Shown here: in pieces, positions 11,318 to 22,515 of the stretch
Position numbering within the stretch: the first letter of the stretch is position 1
How the letters are laid out: every line of letters begins with the position of its first letter
NCBI GenBank assembly: GCA_016630955.3
Contig: CM050002.1
Location: 682,001 to 746,000 of the forward strand
Source: Didymella arachidicola
Lineage: Eukaryota > Ascomycota > Dothideomycetes > Pleosporales > Didymellaceae
Direction: 5' to 3'
Length of the DNA stretch: 64,000 bases
Notes under the pieces: model-generated
What the model saw: only the letters and a program-made list of their open reading frames with translations
Told to the model about the DNA's origin: nothing
Database searches by the model: none
Program-made: the position numbers and the translations under genes

Positions 11318-11598
11318 CACAGATGAGAAATGGTTCGTTCATCAGACCCCAGCGAATTGACTAAGCTGACTTCTCTTCAGCTACATAGTAGATTTCGAGA
11401 ACCATGGAGATTGTAGCTCTAGAAATTCAGAGCTGTTTTGTCGTAGCGACCAGAACTGGGGGTATTGGGGCCTCGCCGAGTTATGTGGTCGCCGTGGATA
11501 TTGATCCAAAGGCACGGAAACTAGACAATCGTTGGGAAGATGACTGGAGAAGGAATCTGCTAGGGTTAAAGGAGGAGTTATGGAACTCGATGGATTAG
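11293..11598 (+). pseudogene. Second, out-of-frame copy of the kinase-like 3' exons
   Basis: Immediately after (and overlapping) the stop of the preceding gene, the sequence repeats its exon 3, intron and exon 4 pattern. It encodes RRNVMWDDTDEKC, with a donor at the same codon position (11330), an acceptor at 11380 and then YIVDFENHGD. In copy one the corresponding peptide is ARNIMWDAMDRKC-YIVDFED. The copy lies one base out of frame relative to the upstream gene. Frames reach a stop at about 11505, and another frame continues to 11598 with WEDDWRRNLLGLKEELW. Introns between the copies differ strongly, so the duplication is old. Likely a recombination remnant. Confidence 0.55.
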
Positions 11599-11985
11599 CA
11601 GATATGACTACTTACAGAGCAACGTAGTAACCAGTCCTGACAAGGGCTTGAGGCGATTGCACGCACCGATTCAACAAACACCGGTGTTGGTGGTGAAGTT
11701 GAAAACGCGAAGCTGCGAACAACCTGCCATGTCGGGGTCGATTTAGCTACATCTAATTCCCTCAAGTTATTTTCATACTCGCCCTAACATACAGTATCCT
11801 AATGCTTGTGCAGGATCGGAGGCATACCTAGGCGGCTGAAAGCACCTCGTTTCTGGACAAGAGGCATCAAGACCGCAAAGAGAGAATAAGGATGCACTAA
11901 AGAGGAAGCACACACAAGCTCGCGAAGCTACATCGCACGCAGAGGAGTAGATCAAGATGGCGACGCAGCCGGTCAATAGTTCCAT
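11599..11985. other. Intergenic or eroded region between family copies
   Basis: No intact gene. By position it may contain the decayed 5' half of the third copy, but I cannot align it by eye. Confidence 0.35.
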
Positions 11986-12480
11986 CGGTTTACTGCAGAC
12001 GAAATCGAGGCACTCCGCCGCATGCGTGACTCGAACTGTGCGCACAATCCTGAGCTCATCTGTTAAAAATCCGCACACCTTAGATCAAGTATCGACAAGG
12101 AATGTATGCCTGGAGGGTTTGTGATGTTCATCCCTATGAATAAGGTACCCAGAGAGCAGATGACTTATGACCCGATCTGGAACCTGGCTGTCGAAAGAGT
12201 GCTGTAGTCCGTGAGTCTTTCAATGAGGCTCCCATAAATGTTTTACTGTCTTCGATAATTGATAGACTAATCATACGGCTAGGAGCGTTTGAAGGCATGA
12301 ACTACTGCCGAGGGACTGCGCTATGCGGATATCGCATAGGACCAACAAGGAACGAGATTGCACGTTCGGCTGCTCCGCTAATCCGCTGTACTGACCTGTT
12401 ACACAGCTTCATTGTGGACTTTGAAGTTTATGCTTATACTTGTGTTGACATTTTAGATGGCTTCTACAGTGTGATCCCTA
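11986..12480 (+). pseudogene. Third, degraded copy of the kinase-like family
   Basis: From about 11996 the plus strand reads TADEIEALRRMRDSNCAHNPELIC, which aligns with VNELYALRQLRDLESPYTPWLL of the gene at 10308. An in-frame TAA follows, then (same frame) PGGFVMFIPMNKVPREQM, aligning with DGYYIFILMTKLPGQMLD. The frame stops again at about 12205 after NLAVERVL. Further on, at 12336-12440, a weakened splice acceptor precedes FIVDFEVY, the counterpart of YIVDFED. Two stops and the missing catalytic Asp make this a pseudogene. The 82-codon open frame at 12297-12545 covers only its end and is not a gene of its own. Confidence 0.6.
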
Positions 12481-12826
12481 CTCACGAACGGTGGTATATC
12501 GGTAGAGAGGGCCGTCCAACTGGACATAGCGAGTTCTGCACTTAGCATCACAAGGGTGGACGAGGAATTGGAATATTGGCCAAAATTGCAGATTCAATGG
12601 CGGGTTTACCGTACGTGTTTATCGGACTCGGCAGGGGACGTGGGCATTGATGCAGCGGAAACGTGGATCCCTGCAAGCGGGTCTCCGCGATGACAGCATC
12701 GTGCTGAGTTCAAGCCAGCTTCAAGAACGACTTTCTTGCAAGTTCTATCACCCCACCATGTCACAGTCGCGTGAGGCCTCGCCGATATCTTTAGAATTGC
12801 TGCAACAGAAAGATCCGACTTGAACA
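12481..12826. other. Intergenic region
   Basis: Nothing recognised. It contains the promoter region of the next gene. Confidence 0.4.
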
Positions 12827-13599
12827 ATGGTTTTGCTAGATCTACTCACCATTGCTGGAATTCCCACAGCCGTTGGCGCAAGCGAAGCGGTGCACCAGCA
12901 AGAGCTGCTTGACGAAGAGGCAGAAGCACCCGAGCGTCAGGAACCCTTCTACATAGATGTTTACTGCGATGCGCAGTCGCGGAAAAAGGACGAAGTCCAT
13001 GGCGCAATTATCGTTTTGAAGGACGGCAAGGTAGCAGCAGCCTTAACAGCCCAGTAGCCGCATACTGACAGGTACTTTAGCTCCGACTGTGGCCCAAAGA
13101 CTCGAAGACTGGCCTACCTAAAACAGACACCGAGAGCGGCGAGGCACCACATCCCTTCAACGGCTTCTTCTACCCGTTTCCCACTGAAGACCTCGACATA
13201 CCACATCGACCCATGCCAGCGCCTCCAATATTCGGCCTGGTCAGCACTGTCCCGGCCTCATCAAAAGGCAAGTCCAATGCCATGCGCCCGAAACTCAACT
13301 GGATCTACGCCGACAAAGAGACACGCGAGCTGAAGTACGGACCAAGGGCAGAAGCAAAGCACCACACAGTAGGGCCATGGGACTGGACGGAGGATGAGCA
13401 AGGGCTGACGCTCGATGACGAGGAGAGCTTAGTTGCTGTCGAAGAGAGAAGCGGTGGGTATGGCTGGGCGGTGTACTGGGACAAGGAAGACGATCGGTTG
13501 AAGCGGTGGGGCGTGCTGGAGAAACACAGGGTGTTGCAATGCAGTCTTGAGCGAAGATTGGTAGAGGAGAAGGAGATGGGCGGGCTCGATGACCTGTGA
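12827..13599 (+). CDS. Conserved-looking protein of unknown function
   Basis: Two exons, 12827-13030 and 13081-13599, give 240 residues. The 50-nt intron starts GTAGCA, has CTGAC as branch site and ends TTTAG; it restores the frame as DGKLRLWPKDSKTG. The first ten residues are hydrophobic but there is no clear signal peptide. The rest is acidic and Trp-rich, with repeated beta-like segments: PFYIDVYCDAQSRKK, KLNWIYADKETRELKYGPR, TVGPWDWTEDEQGL and YGWAVYWDKEDDRLKRWG. The pattern of alternating substrate-like strands and YADKxT/YWDKED motifs suggests one compact domain. I do not recognise the family; it reads like a lineage-conserved cytosolic fungal protein. Neither neighbour hints at a function. 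Confidence 0.75.
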
Positions 13600-14084
13600 G
13601 TCCAGGTCTACACAACGTTTTGCGTTCTCTTCCCAATCCTTGAGAGCTGCTGTCACCACGATGCGACAGCAAGAACGACCTCCTTTAACCACTGCAACTT
13701 TAGCCCTTCTCAAAAACCAAGTCAATCCCTGCAATTACGTCTCATCATTGCCTAACGTGCATTGACTCGGCGTAACGCACGCGATCGGCGGCAGGCCAGA
13801 CTGACCGCAAACGCGTTCAGGGATCCCCACGCGAAGCGCGCGCGGGCGTTTCCCGGGAAGCGCAGGGACCCCAAACACAACACTGAAGATCTCAACCTGC
13901 AACAACCAGACTTTTAGCATACACATCCACCCCAGTACTGGCCCATCGACAGTTGAAGCCCTCGCGACTGCCACCTTCGAACCGCTCAGAAACTTCGCTT
14001 CACGTCTGCAGCTGCAAGGGAATTCTTTGCGCACACGACCAAAGACTGGTTCAAGAGCATCACAAAGCACACACAAATTCAGAC
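13600..14084. other. Intergenic region, UBC promoter and leader
   Basis: Short frames only. No repeat or RNA gene was seen. Confidence 0.45.
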
Positions 14085-14692
14085 ATGGCAGGCAGCAACG
14101 CAACAGTCGCTCAGCGGTACGCATGCCCTTTCTGGATTCGAAAACCCAATGCGTTGTCATATTGTCTCCTCAATCAACGTCCACTGACAGCTTCCAGACT
14201 CCAGAAGGAGCTCATGGACATCATGATGAAGCCCACACCCGGTATCACTGCATTTCCGTCCGACGCCGACATCACGCTGTGGACTGCGACCATCGACGGC
14301 CCCGCTGACACACCGTACGCTGGCCTAGTCTTCAAGCTGTCCATGGAGTTCGCCAACAACTACCCATACTCTCCTCCCATGGTGCTGTTCAAGACACCCA
14401 TCTACCACCCCAACGTCGACTTCTCCGGCAGGATCTGCTTGGACATTCTGAAGGACAAGTGGAGCGCCATCTACAACATTGGCACGGTGTTGCTGAGTCT
14501 GCAGAGTCTGTTGGGCGAGCCGAACAAGTGAGTACTCCGTTAGGTTTGAGGTACGAGACGAGGAAGATACTGACAATGCACAGCTCGAGTCCTCTCAACG
14601 GCCAGGCTGCCGAGCTCTGGGACAAGGACCCTGCTGAGTACAAGCGCCTCGTCCTCGCCCGCCATCAGACACCCGAGGAGCTCGATGCTTAA
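14085..14692 (+). CDS. UBC11: Ubiquitin-conjugating enzyme E2, UBC11/UBE2C type
   Basis: Three exons, 14085-14116, 14198-14527 and 14584-14692, give 156 residues. Only with this splicing does the N-terminal helix read AQRLQKELMDIMM. The E2 core is complete: FKTPIYHPNVDFSG with the HPN motif, then RICLDILKDKWSAIYNIGT containing the active-site Cys. The LLGEPNNSSPLN segment and the following AAELW identify the cyclin-selective UBE2C/UbcH10 class, which works with the anaphase-promoting complex in mitosis. The N-terminal extension before the core is short, as in UBE2C. The class call rests on the core motifs recalled from the family; another E2 class is possible but less likely. Confidence 0.9.
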
Positions 14693-17600
14693 GTGTGCTT
14701 TCAGTGATCATGAGTTTGCAGCTCGCTTCGGCGGCTGTTGCATTTCTTGTTTGGAGTCGAACTGGCAGGGTCTGAATGGGCCAAGCATTGCAGGCGTTCT
14801 GGGTGGATTGACATGGCATACGCGTCGGCGCGGTGTCCACCTTCTGCCGTTGTGGATTTTCTGGAGCACTGAATGGAGTACTGAATGGATACACGATACC
14901 TTGATGGCGCATCAACAACCTACATTCCTACCTCAATGACCGAATTAATCCCGCACTCGGTGAGATGGCGTTCAGAGGCGCCGTGAATTGCGGCCGATCA
15001 GGTGGCTATAACTGTCATCCTATGATTGTCACCGCGTGTAAGGCGATCAATAAGACGATCATATCACCCTGCGCCACTGCCGCGTAAGAAGCACCGTCAC
15101 ACAGGGCTCCGCTATCATGACTCCCGGCCTGACCTTTCACCGTCACCATTCTCCAAAGGGCCTGTTTCAACGTGCCTTGCAGCATCGTCTTATCGCGCAG
15201 TCTACATCAAAAACACGCATAACGATCCAATACTCTCTAATCAAGAGCAAGTGACATGCTAATCAACTTGCTATGGACTGCCAAACCAGGCCTAGCCCGA
15301 CTTGCCCGAAAGAGTCGTGTGCAGTGTGACGAGTGCGCACTCAATCTAGCCAGCGCCAGCGCCAGCGCCAGAACACGGGTGGAATTCTGGCGGGTTGGGC
15401 AGCGTCTCATTGGTGTGCTGCTGATTCGCAAAGGCATTCGTTACTAGTCCAGCGCGAATGCTCATTGAATTGCAGGTGGCTGTTGGAGCTGCAATTGGCG
15501 CCGCGGTTGGTTGGAGAGTGCGGAGCAGAAGAATTGTGAGCTGCGCTGATCAGGTACCGAGCACGCGGCAGGGGTGGTGGATCGTCGGCGATCAACGTTC
15601 TTTTTTGATACCGAGAACTGCTGCGCTGCGAGCGCCGCGCCAAGGTGTGAGCAATGCTGCTTGTGGAGGGCTTTGATACTGTTTGGGGCGTGACTGGGTC
15701 GAAAAAGCAGTTGGTGTGCGGTGCCTCGGAAATGGGTGGATGAGGCTTGCAGCATCAACGTCAGGAAGGCCCCGGAGATGCGCCATCTTGACATGCCGGG
15801 GTCGCACAGCAATTCCGGAGGGTTGGAGGGCGTGTGTCATGCTGGAATTATTATTGCAAATGGACAGCTCTGACTGATGACTGCTGCTGAATGCTGTGAC
15901 GCGTTCACTGGGAGCACATACGATTCAGACCATGCATCTACTCGCTCGCAGTCGACCGCTCATGCTCTACAGCAACACGGGAGTCTGGAGTTCCCCAAAT
16001 ACGGTTACACGAGCGAGGGCGAACTGGATAAAGGCAGTGCCGGCACTAGTTTGCTGTTCCTAGTGAGTAGTGATCTGGTGACTGCAGCTTGTGCTACTTC
16101 ATCTATGTACCCCGCGGCTGCACTGCGTTTAATATCGACGTAGAAGGCGGCACACTTTCCAGAACCTGCCCTTCATATATGCGTGTCTAAGCTGCAGGAA
16201 CAGCCTCCGTGTAGCAGATGGACGGTCACCTCGACTTTAAGTCTCAGCCCGCAGTGAGAAGAACGACATGTCTGCAGTGCAACTTGAAGGGTGCCTGCGT
16301 TTATGTGCGATACAGGGCTCTCTCGGTACATACAGCGAAGCCAGCGCGATCAAGCAAGCACGAGCTCGCCTGTCTGCACCTTTGGTTACTCACGCACCTG
16401 CCGCGTAACATGTTCGGTTGTTCCTGCTCTCCTCGCTGCCGAGCCGAGTGCAAGATTCCGGCGCGGATGTTTCTCTAGTCTGTCTTCTAGTGCTCATCCA
16501 TTCGCTTCACACGGTCAAATGTCTGCGTTGTTCTGCGCGTTGGCTTGCCTCGTTCGTGTGCACTTGCAACCGGCGCGGGCCCTTGCCGGAGTGGGATGGT
16601 GTGAGCCCTACGTGCGTGGGGAACTGTATTGGCTCAGGTGGGTACGAACATGGCCTGATGATGTCGGTGATATCCACACCGATGTGTATGCGTCCTCCTT
16701 GCGGTTGCTATGAGTGCTGAGCAGCCATGCCAGAGAGCATCTTGCGGCACCTGCCAGCTCGAGCATGCCTGTCTTGCGGGCAAATGCAGAGGGGCCTCTG
16801 CCGCAACCAGCCTGGACCAAAATAGGACTCGTTCGCTCCCCATCGAGCCCTGCAGAGCTGACATAACCACCGATGGCCGTGAACCCGCCACACCGGATGA
16901 CAGCGCGCTGCGGGTGACGCGATGTTCGCAGCCGACGCCTCATGCCGCGTCGTTCCTGCGGTTCCCTGCTGGTCAGGTGTCCGCGTCCTCCGGAGCACCA
17001 AGGTTGCCCTGAGATGAGAGCATCGACGTGAGGCGCGAGGCGGACAGAAGCCTGTCAGGAGGCAGATGATGCTCCAGCCTCAAGGTCAAACACTGTACGG
17101 GCGCACGTCCAGCACTCCAGGGCGAAACAGGTACGCCAGCACATCCCCGGTCTGGCTGGCGTGGGCCAGGGCGTTTGGCCCGGCACCCAAGTTCCGCCGC
17201 TGTCGTTTTTTAAACGCAGAGCGATTTGCTGTTCGGAGCCTGCCACGAGCGACGGTGGAGCTGCCGAGCCTGGCGCCAGACTCAGCGCGCTGCTCAGGTC
17301 AGCCAGCGACGGTGTGCATGGCGCAGTGCTCGGTGACTCGAGCAGCGACATGAGCGGTCTGCAGTAACTCCAGCGACTCGAGCCTCGCTGCTACAGGGCT
17401 ACCTGCGGCGGCCATGGCTGCCACTCATCATATGGAATGGGAGTGCACTTGCACAGTAGGGCAATGCCTTGCAGCGGGCTCCAGATTGAAGTAGCACGAG
17501 GTGGCTCTCATGCGGGCCGCCGCTGGATTTGGCATCCAGAACAGGCGTAATTGCTCGACCGCCCTTGTCCGGCCCCACCGCCCTGAGGTATGCACGCTCG

Positions 17601-18112
17601 CCCAACATCACGCTTCACGCTTCGCTCGGCTGTTCACTGCGAGCTGTCCACTGCGAGCTGCGGCTGGCGCTCTTGTCTCTGCCACTTCACTCTTGCACAT
17701 CTGCCCTGTGTGAACGCACCGAGGAGTGTCTGCGAGTTGGAAACGCTCCTGCCCGCTGTTCATTCCATTCGTGACAGCCAATCGTTTCAGCACCGTACCT
17801 TGACACCCGTGCACGCTTGCTCGCTGGGAATCCGGGACCACCGCGCTATGACAGTCTGACCGACCTTGTCTGACTGTCCTCCGAGTAGCGAGCCCTTTGT
17901 CTGCTCTTCGTCACTTCTGGAGTGCCAACGCTCGACCAAACACCAGCAGCTCAGTGACGGGCCGCCACTTCACGCCCGCGCTGGTTGCTTGCCTGCCTCA
18001 CTGTGCCTGGGTGCTCTCTCCATGCATTGCTTCCCTTAACGACATCCCCGGGTGCGAGCTCCAGGCCTCTTCCGCCTCTCTCTAGGGACGATACGCCAAA
18101 ACACCAACCACC
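14693..18112. other. Gene-free stretch of about 3.4 kb
   Basis: No gene could be supported. Many open frames exist on both strands because the region is fairly GC-rich, but none has a recognisable domain, consistent splicing or a plausible composition. A short AGCGCC hexamer repeat lies at 15353-15372. From about 16200 to 18100 the plus strand has runs of alternating pyrimidine-rich words (CTCGC, CTGCC), as in a long promoter or leader. It probably serves as the extended upstream region of the ELL gene, perhaps with a non-coding transcript. Confidence 0.4.
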
Positions 18113-20436
18113 ATGACGACGATGCTTCCGTCTGGAGGCATTGCCCTCGTCGGCGCTCCGACCGGCGACATCGGGGACCGACCGCCGCCGCTGCAGGCCA
18201 TGCAGGTGGAAATGACCCAGGACATTGTCGACGAGCTCCTCGAGAGCATGCGGAGCGGGAAACCGCCACAGATCCTCTTTGGCCGGACGCCTGTATGTGT
18301 GCCATGTTCTTTGGATAGTCTGGGAGCTTTCTGTGTATCCAACATGTGCTGTTCATGCAGGGAGCCAATTCAAGAAGGCAAGAGCAACCAAGGCTAACGA
18401 GCACAACCACAGCAACTAAAATTCGGCGACAAGACCCACGTGCTGCAGAGCAGTCCTGAGACGCACACATACGAGCTGTATAAGCCCAGCGGGACTGGCA
18501 GCGACGATGACCTCCAATTCGCCGGCGTGATCAACCACAACCTCATCGTGCAAGAGGCCGCAGATGTGACGGCCGGCGTCGACTCGGCGCTGGCCACCCT
18601 TAAGAGTAGCATGGCTGCGATTTCAGAGTTCAAGGAAGCCAACAAGTATGCCTCCCCGGTGTTCCCATGGCTGCCCAGCGATCGCTGCTGTCGAGTCGAA
18701 AGGCTCCACATACCCTTCTTGCACTGCGTGCACTACACATAGACACAGTGACATGAGAACACTTGGACTAACAATTGTTGCAATTCAGGACGATCGTCGG
18801 CGATGCTACTCCGGTCCGCACCCCTGGCCACCGCCGCTACCCTTCGACAGGGTTCAAACCGGTGCACCTTGCTCCCTCCAAGGGGGGCTCACCGCTTCCG
18901 AGCACGTCTGCCTCTCCCATGCATAGGCTTGCTCCTACATCGCAGCCGAGCGGTACCCACGAGGCTGTTGTTGCTGCTCTCCGTGTGCCCGTCATTCACC
19001 TCCTCGCCCGTGAGCCTGCATCCGAGGCTTCTCTCGCCAAGACGTGTCGCACATCTATTGCTACCATGAAAGAGCTGCTTCCCAAGATTGCCAAACGATC
19101 TTCTCAGGAATCAGACAAATGGCAGCTGACCGACAAGTCGTTCCGTGAGATCAACCCCTATAGCTTTCCTTATTCGACCCAGGAGGAGCGCGAACAGGCC
19201 ATCGAAGGTGCAATCAAGTCGTTCGATCGCATGCGGCTGACGAAAGAAGACAAGCTTTGGCAAATCCTCTTGCCACGCGAGCAGCGAGGACAGGGTATAT
19301 GTCTATCGCGCTCGAAGGTCAAGGCTTTGGAGGCCAAGCCCAAAGCTTCGACTCCCCTACACAAAGTGTCGGACTTTACGAAGAAGAAGCCTGCTGCGAA
19401 GAAGGCCGACGACAAGCCTGTGGAGAAGAAGGCTGATGGCGAGAAGAAAATGAAGCCGGCCAAAGAAAAGGAGCTAAAGCCGCCAAAGGAGGGTGCCGCA
19501 AGCAAGTTGAGCAAGGCAGCCAAGGACAAGCTTTTGGGACCAACTGCAAAGGTGGTGAAGGACGATGCTGCAAAGGCCACCATATCGACTCCAGCCGCAG
19601 CCTCCACTCTTGACAACAAAGCTGGCTCTCGCCCAGTCCCATCCACCGACGCCAACAAAATCCGCACCAAAAAGGTTTCCGCCTCCCAGGTCAACTCTTC
19701 CAGCTCGACACCACGCACGAAGCCCAAGATGGCAGTGTCGCGCGAGTCATACCAACACCGTCCGGTCAAGCCTGTCTATAATACGAAACCTAAGAACCCT
19801 TCTCCCCTCTCGGCTTCACCCCCAGTCAACGCCAGCGACTTTGAGGACAGCCACCCAGTGCACAAGGCTCTTGCGGCGGCACCATCGCCTGTTAAGTCGT
19901 CGTACGGAAACTCTGACGGGTCATTGAAGCGCAAGGCGAACGACATTGACGGCGACACTCACAACCACAACCTCGCTGTGAAGAAGCCTAATGCCGATCG
20001 CGAAGCACCTAGCCATACCCCCTCACATACCAACGGCAGACTCAATGGCTCCACCCCTTCGAGCAGCGGCTCGGTCAAGCGCAAGTCCGACAGTTCCTCG
20101 ACATCAAATACGCCTACCACTGCCCCCAAGGTCCGTAAGGTTACAAGCATCAATGTCGGTCTTGCCTCCCGCTACAACAACAATTCTCATCCGTCGCCTG
20201 CCGACTCGTCGTCCTCAACCACATCACCGACCATTCCGAGCCTGAGTTTCCGCCAGACAGTCGAGCTGTCCCAGAAGTTTCAGAGGTATTACACCAAGTA
20301 TGAAGAGTTGTATTGGAGATTGACGGAGGCTACCTCTCCACCAACCGAAGCGCAGAGAAACGAATTGCTTAATATGCACAAAAAGTTAGAAGAGATGAAG
20401 AGGGAGATCAAGGCCGGCGCTAGAGTGCAGCGCTGA
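18113..20436 (+). CDS. ell1: RNA polymerase II elongation factor ELL-like
   Basis: Three exons, 18113-18292, 18413-18645 and 18789-20436, give 686 residues. ELL proteins raise the elongation rate of RNA polymerase II in the nucleus. The N-terminal part (residues 1-135) is the expected ELL beta-rich domain. A winged-helix-like segment begins at about residue 195 with VPVIHLLAREPASEASL, close to the ELL signature VIHLLAL. A long basic linker of Lys/Pro/Ala repeats (FTKKKPAAKKADDK) and a Ser/Thr/Pro-rich stretch follow. The last 55 residues, QRYYTKYEELYWRLTEA to the end, form a helical module resembling the occludin/ELL domain. The linker probably carries nuclear localisation signals (inference). 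Confidence 0.75.
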
Positions 20437-21266
20437 TAGAATACGATGACAGGCTCGCTCCGACCTGGGCGCTTGATGCGCGACTTCTTGGGCACGATTG
20501 GTCATTACACCCGCGATCACAAACGTTGCGAAGGATTGGCAGCAAGTTTCATGTCAGGAAAAGTCTGGTTTATTACCCGTCGTTTGGGACACTTGCGGCG
20601 CATTGCTCTTGGTCTGGTTTGCATAACATGTTGCTCTGCAACTTTGGATGGGACGCATTTGGGATTGGAGTTCTTGTGACATCTCTGCTATTCCTACCTA
20701 CCGACAAAAGGGGACTTGGATCACCCTACATGTGCAGTAACGATAATGATGCATAATGGCTATACAAAAGAACCGCGTCAGTCTATATATACCCTTTCTA
20801 GTACAAACAATCAAGATAGAATATCGAATTCTCGTGTCTGCCCGTGTTGGCTCAGCGTTACTTTCTGGGGCTTCTGCCAACCCCACCCAGCGCCTATCCA
20901 ATTCGCGCGGCATTGTGAACAAGCGCCCGATTTCGGAGTGCAATGCCGAACAGACAACCGGCAATCAATTCACAGCAAAAGCAACTCAACACCTGCAAAG
21001 TTGCTCAACAACATGCTTCTCCGGCGCTGAGAGCGACAGAGGTGATTTGCATTGCAATCGTTCCTGGCTGCGCCGATCACGCAGCTAGGATTCAGGGTTT
21101 CGACTAAGCAGATCGCACTGCCGATCTCGTACCTGGCACTGCCCGCATGCATCCTTGTCAGCCCTACAGACGATGAGGTTTGTGACGCAGTCGTTAGCAT
21201 CACCATAATCAAACGGATGATAAACCACCACTATACCCCATTAAATCATACCACGCCCAAACGTTC
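20437..21266. other. Intergenic region
   Basis: ELL 3' flank and upstream region of the DUF2237 gene. Nothing recognised. Confidence 0.45.
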
Positions 21267-21398
21267 TTGATGCGCTTCCTTCGAAACATAATTTCCAATC
21301 TGGGAAAGAGACGTTACGCACAGGTCCACGACGTCAGAGTTGAGTACTCGAGATATCCTGCGAAAGACCTCCTTGAGAAAGAATCGAGCGAAGACAAC

Positions 21399-21912
21399 AT
21401 GTCGCAATCATTGAATGGTATGCTCGCATCCTCCACATCTCGACAGCACTACGATAAGCGTCAAAATACACCTACGCGCCAGCCTCCGGTCTCACGTAGC
21501 TACGAACCAGCAACAGGACATAGCAACACGGTCGTCAAACGCACACTAACATGCCTCAGTATTCAAGAAGCCCCTTGCGCTTCACTCCACACAGCCCCTG
21601 ACAGGCTTCACACGCTCGGGCTACTGCGAAGCGCCCAAGTCGGACTTTGGCAACCACAGCATCGCCGGCATCCTCACAGAGGAGTTCCTGGACTACAGCG
21701 CTGCGCAGGGGAATAACCTGCGCGATGCTGGGCTCAAAGGAGGCTGCAAGTGGTGTCTGTGTGTGAGCCGTTGGAAGGAGGCGTTTGAGAATAGGACGGG
21801 AGATGATGATAAGAAGGTGCCTAAGGTTGTGCTGGCGGCTACGAATCAGAGAGCGCTGGAGGGTGTGGATTTGGAGACGCTGAAGAAATTTGCTGTGGAT
21901 AGGGAGAAGTGA
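21399..21912 (+). CDS. DUF2237 family protein
   Basis: Two exons, 21399-21417 and 21560-21912, give 123 residues. Splicing joins MSQSLN to VFKKPLALHSTQPLTGFTR, restoring the DUF2237 opening motif (NVxxxPL...PLTGF.R.GYC). Further conserved parts are FGNHSIAGILTEEFLDYS, GNNLRD and GGCKWCLCVSRWKEAF, ending with the ERALEGVDLETLKKFAV-type helix. The family is a small protein shared by bacteria and fungi with no established activity; its conserved Cys and Trp suggest a metal or cofactor site. The same frame is open upstream to an ATG at 21267, which would add 44 residues rich in Arg with a presequence-like start. Both starts are plausible. Confidence 0.82.
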
Positions 21913-22217
21913 GGTGGACGTTATGTCCATCAGCTAGTCGTCAATGCAAAGCGCGCTCGACTTGACAGCCAATTGTCCATACTTTTGCCCTAAACACGGT
22001 CTTGTTTCTCCTTAGTTTTGCTTCTCCCAATTGCGCCAGATGCTGCCATGCTCTCTCTGGTCTGAACCTCAGACGAACATTTCGAGCGCGTGATGACATC
22101 ATACCCCGCACTGACACGACCTCACCACCACCGACGCCGTCACTCGCAGTAGACGTCTATTCGGATACTCACCCACCGCACCCAATCACGTCTCAGAAAC
22201 CAGTCTCACACTTCACA

Positions 22218-22464
22218 ATGGCCAAATGTCCCGAATGCGGAGCCGGAGCGGATTTGACAAAGGACGGTAGCTACGCGCATTGCGCTTCTTGTATGTGCCC
22301 CACCCCGGAAGGTCTCGTTCGCACGTTGAGTTGAGTTGTTAGGCAACACTATATTTGAGCCTGGAAAGGATGGTAGTCATTATAAGGGGAGTGGTAGTGG
22401 CTCTGGTGATAAGGAAGAGGGGAAGAAGTATGGTGGTAAGAAGGAGGGCGAGAGGAAGAGTTGA
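22218..22464 (+). CDS. Small zinc-ribbon protein (64 residues)
   Basis: Two exons, 22218-22290 and 22343-22464, give 64 residues. The N-terminal half has two Cys pairs, KCPECGAG and HCASCNTI, about 20 residues apart, the layout of a zinc ribbon. The second pair is created only by splicing: the intron 22291-22342 splits the last Cys codon (T|GC). The rest is a Gly/Ser/Lys-rich basic tail (KGSGSGSGDKEEGKKYGG). No known partner can be named. Comparable small ribbons exist in transcription and ribosome-associated proteins, but this is only analogy. It is too short for a confident gene call by length alone; the Cys pattern across the splice site is the main support. Confidence 0.65.
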
Positions 22465-22515
22465 TTGATGTTGTGCGATGAGGTGCGTTCCGAAGTTTTT
22501 ATGTTAGGCTTCTCA

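Noticed and set aside
18851..18870. tRNA B-box-like word GGTTCAAACC
   Set aside because: It lies inside the ELL coding sequence, without a cloverleaf around it.
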